Below, piece after piece: positions 44,174 through 53,630 of a stretch of DNA of 64,000 bases; positions within the stretch are counted from its first letter, which is position 1; each line of letters begins with the position of its first letter. Source of the stretch: JBASEY01 sp049652745. GTDB lineage: Bacteria; CSSED10-310. Below the pieces are notes generated by a model. It did no database searches and was not told where the DNA came from. It saw nothing but the letters and a program-made list of their open reading frames with translations. The DNA is taken from the NCBI GenBank assembly GCA_049652745.1, contig JBASEY010000033.1, positions 1 through 64,000 of the forward strand. The letters run 5' to 3'. Made by a program: the position numbers and the translations under genes.

Positions 44174-44334
44174 GGATTCAGCCTCTTAACCATGATATAG
44201 CCCTTCACTTTGTTTGTCACCTGTTCCAAAAGCGAAATCGATAGTGCTTTTAGCTAAAAATCACCTTCGTTTCCATTCAAATTTGTAAATTAATTTGTTA
44301 AAATGGTTGCTTTCGAGGTTAGGAGGTAATCCCC

Positions 44335-45363
44335 GTGAACAACGATTCCAATACAGCACATTCATTTCCACATTTTCAGTCGATTATGGACAGCATCGAC
44401 AATCTGCCGGGGCATCGCATACTTGTTTTGGGGGACATCATGGTAGATGAATATATTTGGGGCGAAGTCATGCGGATCAGCCCTGAAGCTCCTGTTCCGG
44501 TGGTTCATGTTCAAAATGAGACGATGCAATTAGGCGGTGCGGCAAATGTCGTGCATAATTTAAAATCTTTGGATGCCGAAGTCGAGTTGGTAGGTGTGAT
44601 AGGGTCTGACGATCTTTCCAGAAGAGTTCTGGCGGCCTTGGATCGACTACAGATCGGCCATTCGGGAATCAGATTGATCCAGAATCGGGAGACGATCCGA
44701 AAAACCCGTATAATCGCTCACAATCAACAGGTAGTACGAGTCGACCATGAGAAAATTCTTCCTCTGGAGCCGGAAGTGGAAACATTTTTGATCGATTATT
44801 GTTTACATCGTTTGCGGGAAGTCGAGGCGGTGATCATCTCAGATTATGCAAAGGGGACCTTGACTAAAAGACTGGTTCAATCCGTCATTCAGGCCTGTCG
44901 GAAAATGGGTAAAATTTGTGCGGTCGATCCTCGGGTAAAAAACCATGAATTTTATGTCGGTTGTTCCGTCATCACTCCCAACCATCTGGAAGCGGCTTTG
45001 ATGACGGGTATTGCGATGGACTCCGACTGGGACCGAGCGCTTCAGCAGGCTGGTAAACAGTTGTTGTCCTCACTTGCAACCGATGCCGTGCTGGTCACTT
45101 GTGGCGAAAGAGGAATGGCGATTTTTCTACCGGATGAACCTGCTCAACACATCGATACCGTTGCGCAAAGTGTTTTCGATGTCACCGGTGCAGGCGATAC
45201 GGTCATCAGCGCTTTGACCCTGGGTTTGACAGGCGGTTTGAGCTATTCTGAAGCCGCCGTTCTGGCAAACTTCGCCGCTGGTATCGTCGTTGGAAAAGTC
45301 GGGACGGCAACCGTTACTCTCAATGAAATAAAAAAAGCGGTTCGATTGTATGCACGTTGCTGA
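44335..45363 (+). CDS. rfaE1: D-glycero-beta-D-manno-heptose-7-phosphate kinase
   Basis: This 342-residue PfkB-family kinase corresponds to the N-terminal half of HldE and phosphorylates heptose-7-phosphate at C1 for LPS heptose. ILVLGDIMVDEYIWGEVMR, PEAPVPVVHV and the PfkB signature DVTGAGDTVISAL are present. It uses a GTG start at 44335 after AGGAGGT. The adenylyltransferase half of HldE is absent here, so RfaE2 must be encoded elsewhere. It overlaps kdsB by 14 bases, joining heptose and Kdo supply in one operon. Confidence 0.92.
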   Translation: MNNDSNTAHSFPHFQSIMDSIDNLPGHRILVLGDIMVDEYIWGEVMRISPEAPVPVVHVQNETMQLGGAANVVHNLKSLDAEVELVGVIGSDDLSRRVLAALDRLQIGHSGIRLIQNRETIRKTRIIAHNQQVVRVDHEKILPLEPEVETFLIDYCLHRLREVEAVIISDYAKGTLTKRLVQSVIQACRKMGKICAVDPRVKNHEFYVGCSVITPNHLEAALMTGIAMDSDWDRALQQAGKQLLSSLATDAVLVTCGERGMAIFLPDEPAQHIDTVAQSVFDVTGAGDTVISALTLGLTGGLSYSEAAVLANFAAGIVVGKVGTATVTLNEIKKAVRLYARC

Positions 45364-46114
45364 TTCAAAAGCCAAATCCGTCTTGGTCATTCCAGCCCGG
45401 TATGCCTCGACCCGCTTCCCAGGCAAACCATTGGCTCTTATCGACGGCATCCCGATGATCGTACGTGTTCTGAATCAGGCAAAAAAAGTCAGGCGTGTAT
45501 CCAAAATCGTTGTGGCCACCGATCATGACGATATTCGATCGACCGTGGAAAACGCCGGCGGATATGTCGTTATGACATCGTCGGATATTGCCACCGGTAC
45601 TGACAGAGTGGCTGCCGCCGCTGCCGACATAGACTGTGATATCGTCGTCAATCTGCAAGGTGATGAACCATTGATAAATCCTGATCACATTACTCAAGCC
45701 ATCGAAGACCTTCAATCCGACCCCGGGGCCGACATGGCGACCTTGGCTTGCCCGGTGCATGACCCGGCGGATATTCTTAATCCCAATGTCGTCAAAGTGA
45801 TCATTGACGCATCGAGTTATGCCGTCTATTTTTCCCGGGCTCCCATCCCCTATACGGCGGATGCCGTGCCGACGGACTGGAAATTTTATCTCAGACACAT
45901 CGGGCTTTACGTATTCAAACGGTCTTACTTGTATAAATTTGTCTCTTTAGAACAGGCCTGGAGCGAAAAAGTAGAAAAACTCGAGCAGCTCCGTGCTCTG
46001 CATCATGGCGGAATTATTCGCGTATCCTTGGTCGATTCGATGAGTCCAGGGGTGGATAAACCCGAAGACATTGCTATAATAGAACAATTACTGCGTAAAC
46101 AAAGTGAACGCTAA
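45350..46114 (+). CDS. kdsB: CMP-Kdo synthetase (KdsB)
   Basis: This 254-residue cytidylyltransferase activates Kdo with CTP to CMP-Kdo. VIPARYASTRFPGKPLA, the nucleotide-binding opening of the family, is intact, and VNLQGDEPLI and the C-terminal VEKLEQLRAL also match. Length is normal. The start overlaps the rfaE1 end. CTP synthase follows 19 bases downstream, so substrate supply and use are linked. The product feeds WaaA encoded at 61138. Confidence 0.96.
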   Translation: MHVADSKAKSVLVIPARYASTRFPGKPLALIDGIPMIVRVLNQAKKVRRVSKIVVATDHDDIRSTVENAGGYVVMTSSDIATGTDRVAAAAADIDCDIVVNLQGDEPLINPDHITQAIEDLQSDPGADMATLACPVHDPADILNPNVVKVIIDASSYAVYFSRAPIPYTADAVPTDWKFYLRHIGLYVFKRSYLYKFVSLEQAWSEKVEKLEQLRALHHGGIIRVSLVDSMSPGVDKPEDIAIIEQLLRKQSER

Positions 46115-46133
46115 ATGCCAGGAGTATTATGGA

Positions 46134-47741
46134 ATGGAAACTAAGTACATTTTTGTAACCGGTGGAGTTGTATCTTCGTTGGGCAAAGGGATTGCCTCGG
46201 CGGGGATTGGAGCGCTGCTTGAAAGCAGAGGGTTTCGCGTCACACACTTAAAATTCGATCCTTATTTGAATGTCGATCCAGGCACCATGAGCCCGTTACA
46301 ACATGGCGAAGTTTTCGTCACCGATGATGGCGCCGAAACCGATCTCGACTTGGGTCATTATGAGCGGTTTACTCAATCGACTATGAAGCAAGCGAACAAT
46401 GTCACGGCTGGGGCGATTTACAACACTATTCTTACGAAAGAAAGGCGGGGTGACTTTCATGGTGGAACCGTTCAGGTTGTGCCGCATGTCACTGATGAAA
46501 TCAAAAACAGAATAACAAAGCTGGCGCCTGGATTCGATGTCGTCATTGTCGAACTCGGCGGCACGGTTGGAGATATCGAAAGTCTTCCGTTTTTAGAAGC
46601 GATCCGCCAGTTCCGGTACGATGTCGGCCCGGATAATACGCTGTATGTGCATCTGACTTTAGTCCCATATATTCGGGCGGCACGTGAGATCAAAACCAAA
46701 CCCACTCAACACAGTGTCAAAGAATTACGCGAAATCGGTATTCAACCCGATATCCTACTCTGCCGAACTGAAATGCCTCTCAGCGACCAGATAAAACGAA
46801 AGATATCTCTGTTTTGCAACGTGGACACACGCGCCGTCATCGCAGCGCCCGATGTCGCCAGTATTTATCAAGTCCCGCTGGAATATGCCCGGGAGGAACT
46901 GGATGACCTGGTGATCGAAAAGTTACGATTGCCGAATTTGCCACCCAATTTAGACGAATGGAAGTCAATTGTTCACACGCTCAATTACCCGAAACACAAA
47001 GTGCGCATTGCTGTTGTCGGCAAATATGTGCTTTTAAAAGATTCTTATAAAAGTCTTGCTGAGGCTTTCATCCATGGCGGTATAGCCAATGAAACTCAAG
47101 TGGATTTGAATTGGATCGATTCCAGCCAGTTTGAAAAACACGGGCCGGAAACTCTTCTGAAAGGTCACAGCGGTATTCTTGTTCCTGGAGGTTTTGGGGA
47201 TCGGGGTGTCGAGGGTAAAATTCTTGCCGTCCAATATGCTCGCGAACACCGAATACCTTATTTTGGTATCTGTCTGGGTATGCAAGTTGCCATCATAGAA
47301 TTTTGCAGAAACATCTGTGGCTTGGAGGATGCCAACAGCACAGAATTCAATGAAAACACGTCAAACCCTGTTATCGATCTGCCTACGGGCCAAGATAAAC
47401 AAGCGAAGATGGGGGGTGCTCTTCGACTGGGAGCTTATCCTTGTCATTTGATGGATAACACCATCGCTCGAAAAACATATGGCAGCGAAATCATCTCCGA
47501 GCGGCACCGGCATCGTTACGAATTCAACAATACCTACAGACAGTTGATTGAGGACCATGGCATGATCATCAGTGGAGTATCCCCAGATAAAAGCCTGGTG
47601 GAAATAGTTGAAATCAAGGACCATCCCTGGTTTGTCGCCGTGCAATACCGCCCGGAATTCAAATCATCTCCGCGCAAACCCCATCCGCTGTTTGTCGCTT
47701 TTATCAAAGCTGCACTGGAAGAGAGTGAATGCCAAGGCTGA
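46134..47741 (+). CDS. pyrG: CTP synthase
   Basis: This 535-residue enzyme makes CTP from UTP, ATP and glutamine. The synthetase domain opens YIFVTGGVVSSLGKGI, and the C-terminal amidotransferase carries the nucleophile elbow GICLGMQ and a later HRHRYEFN. I placed the start at the ATG at 46134, after GGAG; an in-frame GTG at 46104 would overlap kdsB. The neighbours argue that one use of its CTP here is CMP-Kdo. It overlaps the next gene by 13 bases. Confidence 0.97.
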   Translation: METKYIFVTGGVVSSLGKGIASAGIGALLESRGFRVTHLKFDPYLNVDPGTMSPLQHGEVFVTDDGAETDLDLGHYERFTQSTMKQANNVTAGAIYNTILTKERRGDFHGGTVQVVPHVTDEIKNRITKLAPGFDVVIVELGGTVGDIESLPFLEAIRQFRYDVGPDNTLYVHLTLVPYIRAAREIKTKPTQHSVKELREIGIQPDILLCRTEMPLSDQIKRKISLFCNVDTRAVIAAPDVASIYQVPLEYAREELDDLVIEKLRLPNLPPNLDEWKSIVHTLNYPKHKVRIAVVGKYVLLKDSYKSLAEAFIHGGIANETQVDLNWIDSSQFEKHGPETLLKGHSGILVPGGFGDRGVEGKILAVQYAREHRIPYFGICLGMQVAIIEFCRNICGLEDANSTEFNENTSNPVIDLPTGQDKQAKMGGALRLGAYPCHLMDNTIARKTYGSEIISERHRHRYEFNNTYRQLIEDHGMIISGVSPDKSLVEIVEIKDHPWFVAVQYRPEFKSSPRKPHPLFVAFIKAALEESECQG

Positions 47742-48661
47742 AATTGTTATGGAAAGCATTCAAACGCCGGTCAATAGGAATCATTGTCCTTTCCGTCGCA
47801 TATATCATCGCCAGGGTTCCGCAAAAATATGCCGATTTTCTGGCGAGATTTTTAGGCAAAGCCGTGTATCGCCTATCGAAAAAAACACGTGAAAGAATTT
47901 TAAACAATCTTATTTTGGTTTACGGCGATTCAATGGATGAGCATGTACGCCATGAAATGGCGCTTAAAATTTGTTTAAACTTGGCGTTTCACATCGTAGA
48001 ATCCGTACGTTTAGCCGTCATTGGCCCCGAGATGGTACGAATGATGATCGATGACAATCAATGTGAGGAAATTCTTAACGCACACCTGGAAGCGGGAAAA
48101 AGCATCATGATCGTCACCGCTCATTATGGAAACTGGGAGCTTTTTGCTGCCAGAATCGCACAAATAGCGCCGTTGACTGTTCTGGCTCGAAGAAACAACA
48201 ATCCATATATCGAAGCAGCTATCGCTCGTGCCAGAGAAAAACATCGTGTCAGAGTGTTGGATAGAAGCGATCCGGGGACACCGCGGGAAATGATTCAAAT
48301 GGGACATGAAGGCGGCCACATAGTTGGAATCCTTGTCGACCAGGACACGATCAAGATTCAAGGGATATTTTCAAACTTTATGGGCTTGCCGGCATTGACG
48401 CCAAGCGGCCCGGCGGCTGTTGCTATACGTCAACTATTCACGGTTTTTATCGGGGTCTTGAAACCGATAGCAGACCATAAACACAAAATTATCTTGAACG
48501 GTCCGATCCCTATCCCGACGAATGGATCGAGGGAACAAAAAATTCAACTTCTCACCGATATATTCAATCAACATTTAAGCGATATTATATTAGAAGACCC
48601 TCTATATTGGGTCTGGAATCATCGTCGATGGCGCCATAGACCGGAAGCGAGCGGGAACTGA
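47729..48661 (+). CDS. Lipid A acyltransferase (LpxL/HtrB family), copy 1
   Basis: This is a 310-residue inner-membrane enzyme that adds a secondary acyl chain to Kdo-lipid A precursor. An N-terminal hydrophobic segment precedes the catalytic HxxxxE motif (TAHYGNWELF). GHIVGILVDQDT and the C-terminal PLYWVWNHRRWRHRPE are typical of the family. It overlaps pyrG by 13 bases and lapB starts 2 bases after it. A second member lies at 59172, so the two may act at different positions on lipid A, as LpxL and LpxM do. Confidence 0.92.
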   Translation: MPRLKLLWKAFKRRSIGIIVLSVAYIIARVPQKYADFLARFLGKAVYRLSKKTRERILNNLILVYGDSMDEHVRHEMALKICLNLAFHIVESVRLAVIGPEMVRMMIDDNQCEEILNAHLEAGKSIMIVTAHYGNWELFAARIAQIAPLTVLARRNNNPYIEAAIARAREKHRVRVLDRSDPGTPREMIQMGHEGGHIVGILVDQDTIKIQGIFSNFMGLPALTPSGPAAVAIRQLFTVFIGVLKPIADHKHKIILNGPIPIPTNGSREQKIQLLTDIFNQHLSDIILEDPLYWVWNHRRWRHRPEASGN

Positions 48662-48663
48662 TT

Positions 48664-49809
48664 ATGCCGTGGCTGGTTTCAATAGCTCTTTTTCTAGGCA
48701 TTTTACTCGGTATCATTATTGGGTTTAAATGGAACTCCAGCGGTAAATCCCAAGCATTACAGGATGAAACGAACAAATACCTCGGCAGCGCTCTTTTAGC
48801 GCTCGTCAACCATAACCGTGACAAAGCGATGGAGCAATTATCCTTTCTAATCGGTAGAACAACAGAAAACATCGAAGCTTATATAGCCTTGAGCAACCTT
48901 TATCGAGATAAAGGATGGTTTCATCGTGCCATCGATATCAGAAGGCGTTTATTAGCCCGCGCAATCATCACTCCCGAGCAGCGTCGGACAATCATGCTGG
49001 GTATGGTTTTTGATTACCAGAGGGCCGGATTGGTCGGACGTGCAATCGAGGCCATGAAAATCATTATTGATATGACGGAACCATCACAAGAGGACTACGA
49101 AATTCTAGCCGGTCTTTATGAATTGTCAGGCCGGCTGCAGGATTCGGCAGAAGTTTGGCGCAGAGTCGGGCATGACGAAAATTACGCATATGTTCGAACG
49201 GAATTGGCTCGAGTGATGATTCAAAACGGAAATCTGGATGGAGCTAAAAAGCTGTTGGTTCATACATTGAAAGTTCATCGGAACAATCCCGCGGCATTGC
49301 TGCTTTTAGCAGACTTGAATGCCCGATCAGGTAAAACCTCACGAGCGGAAAGACTGTTTGACCGGCTTCAAAAAATTCGGCCGGATTTGACGGGGGTCAT
49401 TGCAGACAACTTGGAAAAAATAGCGACAGAGACAAATCATGCGCAAACTCAGGCTTTTTTCCTGCACTTGTTGGAAACACAAAAATCCAGGCCGAGAGTT
49501 GCTGTCCGATATGCTGCATATCTGGTCAAACTAGGTCGTTTAGAAGACGCACGACAAATAATCGAAAATATAAAGACGGATGAACTCGCGCCGGAAACGA
49601 TGACTCGTCTTGTATTGGTCGCGTATCAGAGCGGTGCGGTCGAATCTGCAGCTCGATATGGGTTGGAGACTATCCAGAGATATCTTGATAACAAGGCCTT
49701 TGTTTGTCATGCTTGTAAAGAACTCGTTTATATTTTTGAATGGAAATGTCCTAAATGCGGACGCTGGGGAACCATCCGAAGCCGACGTTCCTACTCGAAA
49801 CAGCCGTGA
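48664..49809 (+). CDS. lapB: LapB (YciM) TPR and rubredoxin-type protein
   Basis: This 381-residue protein has one N-terminal membrane helix (VSIALFLGILLGIIIGFKW), a run of TPR repeats and a C-terminal zinc ribbon with two CxxC pairs (CHACKELVY, CPKCGRWG). This is the LapB/YciM layout. In Escherichia coli LapB brings LpxC to the FtsH protease and so limits LPS synthesis. Its position between a lipid A acyltransferase gene and a TPR gene supports this role. Sequence similarity is moderate, so the functional equivalence is inferred. Confidence 0.88.
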   Translation: MPWLVSIALFLGILLGIIIGFKWNSSGKSQALQDETNKYLGSALLALVNHNRDKAMEQLSFLIGRTTENIEAYIALSNLYRDKGWFHRAIDIRRRLLARAIITPEQRRTIMLGMVFDYQRAGLVGRAIEAMKIIIDMTEPSQEDYEILAGLYELSGRLQDSAEVWRRVGHDENYAYVRTELARVMIQNGNLDGAKKLLVHTLKVHRNNPAALLLLADLNARSGKTSRAERLFDRLQKIRPDLTGVIADNLEKIATETNHAQTQAFFLHLLETQKSRPRVAVRYAAYLVKLGRLEDARQIIENIKTDELAPETMTRLVLVAYQSGAVESAARYGLETIQRYLDNKAFVCHACKELVYIFEWKCPKCGRWGTIRSRRSYSKQP

Positions 49810-49822
49810 AAGGAAAACAAGG

Positions 49823-50482
49823 ATGAAATCGATACATTTTCTTGTGCTGGCCATCAACTTCTCGACTTTGATGTGCCATTCGGCATTTGCATTCGTTTTG
49901 CCCTCTACCGTGACGACTGAACAATGGCAAGACAGCTATATGGCAAAATGGCAGTCCGGGAATGAAGGTGATAAAGTCGATGCCATCGAACAACTCGCCG
50001 CCCTGCTTCTTTTGTTGCCACCCTCAGATTCAATGGGATCGATCACCAGCGAATCTCTGGAACGGTTTATACAAATATCTCCGGATGCTTTGATGGCTCA
50101 AGCTTTTTATTCACTCCAAAGCGGTAACCCGAAAATCGCTTCTCAACGTCTTCTGGACATCATCCTCAAATATCCTGACGAGCCGCGGATCAATCGCTTT
50201 CGAATCGCTCTTGCTCGCGCTTTCAGGGAAGAAGGAAAATATGACCTTGCCGCGGCGCAGTTGGACCCTTTGATGAACTTGATTACCACAGATGGAAAAT
50301 GGGCAACATTGGAAAAAGTGGATTTGTTGCATAAAACGGGTGATTTCAAAGGCGCCGTTCAGATACTCAAATTATTGGCTCCGGCCGTCGAGGGGTCCGG
50401 ATATTTTGAATATCGTGTCAAACAAGCCCTGGCCGCGGCTGGCACTGAACACATGTTGCGACTTCAAATGGAGACTGAATGA
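49823..50482 (+). CDS. Exported TPR-like protein
   Basis: This is a 219-residue protein starting at the ATG at 49823, after AGGAAAACAAGG. A signal peptide (FLVLAINFSTLMCHSAFAF) is followed by helical repeats that look like TPRs (MAQAFYSLQSGNPKIASQRL, ALARAFREEGKYDLAAAQL). No catalytic residues are visible. It begins 13 bases after lapB and overlaps mutS as ATGA. A periplasmic scaffolding role is possible but unproven. Confidence 0.75.
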   Translation: MKSIHFLVLAINFSTLMCHSAFAFVLPSTVTTEQWQDSYMAKWQSGNEGDKVDAIEQLAALLLLLPPSDSMGSITSESLERFIQISPDALMAQAFYSLQSGNPKIASQRLLDIILKYPDEPRINRFRIALARAFREEGKYDLAAAQLDPLMNLITTDGKWATLEKVDLLHKTGDFKGAVQILKLLAPAVEGSGYFEYRVKQALAAAGTEHMLRLQMETE

Positions 50483-53079
50483 CAGGCGCCGGTTCGACAC
50501 AGACGCCCATGATGCGGCAATATAAAGAACTCAAAGCTAAATATCCCGACGCTATTTTGTTTTTCAGGATGGGGGATTTTTATGAAATGTTTGGGGATGA
50601 CGCCATTAAGGCCGCCCCTATCCTGGATGTAGTACTGACATCTCGGGATAAAACCAGTGATGAAAAAATTCCGATGTGCGGAATACCTTGGCATTCAGCT
50701 AATAGCTATATTGCAAAACTAATTGAACACAACTTAAAAGTGGCTATCTGCGAACAGCTCGAAGATCCCAAACTGGCCAAAGGTATCGTCAAGCGCGGCA
50801 TCGTTAGAATTATCACTCCAGGAACGATTCTTGAGGACAATCTTCTTTCTTCCAAAGAAAACAATTACCTTGCCTGCCTGGCAGCCGCTTCTAATCGTTT
50901 TGGTATCGCGCTTCTGGATGTGTCGACGGGTGACTTCAGAGCTACGGAAATCCCGAACACTCCGGATCCACAAGCGTATAAAGATGAATTGAGACGATGG
51001 CCGATTAGAGAGTTGTTGCATCCTGAATCTTTTGAGCCGGTCGGCATCGATAAAACTATCAGAATAAACGCTCTTGAAGACTGGATTTTTACAAAAGATC
51101 ACGCAATTGAACGAATACGTGAACATTTCGGAGTCATGCATCTGGATGGATTCGGTCTCCAGGAGTCGCCTGCCGCAACTCTCGCCGTAGGAGCCCTGTT
51201 GGATTACCTCAAATCCACTCAATTGGCTGCCCTAAAACATATATCGAGCTTGCAAACCTACCATAACGATCAATTCGTTTTCCTCGACAGCGCCAGCCAA
51301 CGCAACCTGGAGCTGTCTCGGACAATGATGGATAACCGCCGGGAAGGCAGCTTGCTCCATTTTCTGGATGAAACATGCACGGCTATGGGCAGCCGCCTGT
51401 TGAAGCAGAGATTGGAACAGCCTCTTCGTGATCCCAATGCTGTTGACCAAAGACTTCAAGAAGTCGATGGTTTTTACTCTGACGGCGATTTTCGATCACT
51501 TGTCAGAAACGAGTTGGAAAAAATTGCCGACCTGGAACGGCTCATGGGTCGAATCACTGCGAAAATAGCAACCCCCCGTGATCTCTCCGCTCTGCGGTTC
51601 AGTCTCCACCGTTTACCGGCTCTGAAAACAATCGTGTCCAAATCCAAAAACACCCGCCTTCAATTCTTAGGTGAAGCCATAGACCCGGTGGATTTTGTCC
51701 GCGATCTTTTAGATCGATCTATTCAAGACAATCCGTCGGCCACGTTAAAAGACGGCGGCGTCATTCGTGATGGTTTCAACACGGAGCTTGACGGTTTTCG
51801 TGCTGCGGCCAAAGATGGAAAAAAATGGATCGCACAACTTCAAAAGCAAGAAATGGAAGCGACGGCAATTCCATCTTTAAAAATTCGATACAATAAATTG
51901 TTCGGTTTTTTTATTGAGGTAACAAATACACATTTAGATAAGGTGCCGGACAGGTATATCCGCCGTCAAACACTGGTTAATTCCGAGCGGTTTGTCACGC
52001 ACGAATTGAAAGAAATGGAAGAGACTATTTTAGGCGCTGAAGAGAAGATGTTGGCGTTGGAAGCTGAACTTTTCAATGAAATCAGAGATTCCATCGCTGA
52101 ATCGGTTGCTCGGGTTCAACAAACAGCCAGAGTTATAGCAGAATTGGATGTTGCAGCAACCGCTGCGGAACTGGCGGTCACATATCGTTATAGGCGACCT
52201 GAAATTCGTGCGGGAAATGATCTGATTATCATGGGAGGTCGTCATCCCGTAGTGGAAAGAATGGCATTGGATAGGGGTTTTGTGCCCAATGACACCTACT
52301 TGAACGGGGATGAAAACCGTCTTGTCATTTTGACAGGTCCGAATATGGCTGGGAAAAGCACATATATTCGACAGGTGGCCTTGATCGTATTGATGGCGCA
52401 GGCCGGCCTTTACGTTCCGGTGGATAGCGCCGTCATTGGAACAGTGGATCGAATTTTCACGCGTGTCGGTGCGTCGGATAACTTGGCAGCAGGCCAATCG
52501 ACATTCATGGTTGAAATGAGTGAGGCGGCTAACATATTGAACAATGCGACAAGTCAAAGTCTTGTGATATTGGATGAAATTGGTCGCGGCACATCGACGT
52601 TCGACGGGCTTTCGATCGCCTGGGCTGTTGCTGAATATCTTCATGGAGTGAAGTGTCGCACACTTTTTGCCACGCATTATCATGAGCTGACCGATCTATC
52701 TGAGAGGCTTGACAGCGTTAAAAACTTCAATGTCGTTGTCAAAGAATGGAAAGACCAAGTTATGTTTTTACGCAAAGTTGCGCCGGGAGCCGTCGACAAA
52801 TCATATGGTATTCAGGTTGCGCGGTTGGCGGGTCTGCCGGCTCAAGTGATCGAACGATCTAAAGAAGTTTTGGCAGCTCTTGAATTGAAAGAAAGCGGTC
52901 GTGTCCCGGAAACCGGCAGCGCAAAAAAACCTCGTGTCATCCAGCCAAGCCTTTTCATGGAAGCGGATACCCCGCTCCTATACGCCTTGAACACAATCGA
53001 TATACAGAAGCTGACTCCTTTGGATGCATTGAATCTGCTGGCCAAATGGAAAGCCGAGTATGGGAAAGGACAAAAATAA
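50479..53079 (+). CDS. mutS: DNA mismatch repair protein MutS
   Basis: This 866-residue protein binds mispaired DNA and starts repair with MutL. The mismatch-reading Phe-x-Glu motif (Phe34, Glu36 in MGDFYEMFGDD) and the Walker A GPNMAGKSTYIRQV are intact. VILDEIGRGTSTFDGLS and TLFATHYHELTD complete the ATPase. Length is normal for MutS1. The start overlaps the previous gene as ATGA. mutL is not in the window. The gene converges on the GNAT gene with a 4-base gap. Confidence 0.97.
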   Translation: MTGAGSTQTPMMRQYKELKAKYPDAILFFRMGDFYEMFGDDAIKAAPILDVVLTSRDKTSDEKIPMCGIPWHSANSYIAKLIEHNLKVAICEQLEDPKLAKGIVKRGIVRIITPGTILEDNLLSSKENNYLACLAAASNRFGIALLDVSTGDFRATEIPNTPDPQAYKDELRRWPIRELLHPESFEPVGIDKTIRINALEDWIFTKDHAIERIREHFGVMHLDGFGLQESPAATLAVGALLDYLKSTQLAALKHISSLQTYHNDQFVFLDSASQRNLELSRTMMDNRREGSLLHFLDETCTAMGSRLLKQRLEQPLRDPNAVDQRLQEVDGFYSDGDFRSLVRNELEKIADLERLMGRITAKIATPRDLSALRFSLHRLPALKTIVSKSKNTRLQFLGEAIDPVDFVRDLLDRSIQDNPSATLKDGGVIRDGFNTELDGFRAAAKDGKKWIAQLQKQEMEATAIPSLKIRYNKLFGFFIEVTNTHLDKVPDRYIRRQTLVNSERFVTHELKEMEETILGAEEKMLALEAELFNEIRDSIAESVARVQQTARVIAELDVAATAAELAVTYRYRRPEIRAGNDLIIMGGRHPVVERMALDRGFVPNDTYLNGDENRLVILTGPNMAGKSTYIRQVALIVLMAQAGLYVPVDSAVIGTVDRIFTRVGASDNLAAGQSTFMVEMSEAANILNNATSQSLVILDEIGRGTSTFDGLSIAWAVAEYLHGVKCRTLFATHYHELTDLSERLDSVKNFNVVVKEWKDQVMFLRKVAPGAVDKSYGIQVARLAGLPAQVIERSKEVLAALELKESGRVPETGSAKKPRVIQPSLFMEADTPLLYALNTIDIQKLTPLDALNLLAKWKAEYGKGQK

Positions 53080-53083
53080 TCGT

Positions 53084-53614
53084 TTAGCCGGAAACCTTTT
53101 TTTTCTGTTCGAAAAACGTGACAAGCTGCGGGTTATCTTTGAGGAAATTGATCATTTGGTATCGATTGCGACCTTTAAAACCCATGGACTCATAAAGGTG
53201 AACGGCTGCCGGGTTATCCATGTCCGTTAAAAGATCGATTCGTACCGCTCCTGAGGCAACGGCAAAATCCAGAAATTTCCTCATCAAAGTTTTACCAAGG
53301 CCTTTGCCTCGAAATTCCGGAAGAATATATACAAGGTCTAACATCATGACGATATCGGATGATGACATCGATATCCTATCATATGCCCGGATATATCCGG
53401 CCGGTTTTTGTTCCTCCAATAAAATCAATGGATGGTATATGGCGGAATTGTTGCGGTAAAACTCCATTTGAACATGCCAGGCCTTCGCATCGTGGCTCAA
53501 ACCATATTCCTGATCATAGATTCGATGAATCTCGAATAAATGGTCGCGATCCTCAGGAAAAACCATTTTTCGAAATATGAATTCCCGATTCAAGTGTTCG
53601 TTTTCAGACTCCAT
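53084..53614 (-). CDS. GNAT-family N-acetyltransferase
   Basis: This 176-residue protein has the acetyl-CoA-binding motif of GNAT enzymes, seen as LPEFRGKGLGKTLMRKFL, and the downstream VHLYESMGFKGRNRYQM. The acceptor is unknown. It lies just downstream of the glycosyltransferase operon on the same strand, 16 bases after it, and may belong to it. The start at 53614 overlaps no other gene. Confidence 0.88.
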   Translation of the reverse strand: MESENEHLNREFIFRKMVFPEDRDHLFEIHRIYDQEYGLSHDAKAWHVQMEFYRNNSAIYHPLILLEEQKPAGYIRAYDRISMSSSDIVMMLDLVYILPEFRGKGLGKTLMRKFLDFAVASGAVRIDLLTDMDNPAAVHLYESMGFKGRNRYQMINFLKDNPQLVTFFEQKKKVSG

Positions 53615-53630
53615 TCCTTACCTCCCCATT

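Noticed and set aside
53090..53105. Terminator between mutS and the GNAT gene
   Set aside because: There is a T8 run but no stable stem before it, and the bases belong to the GNAT coding end.
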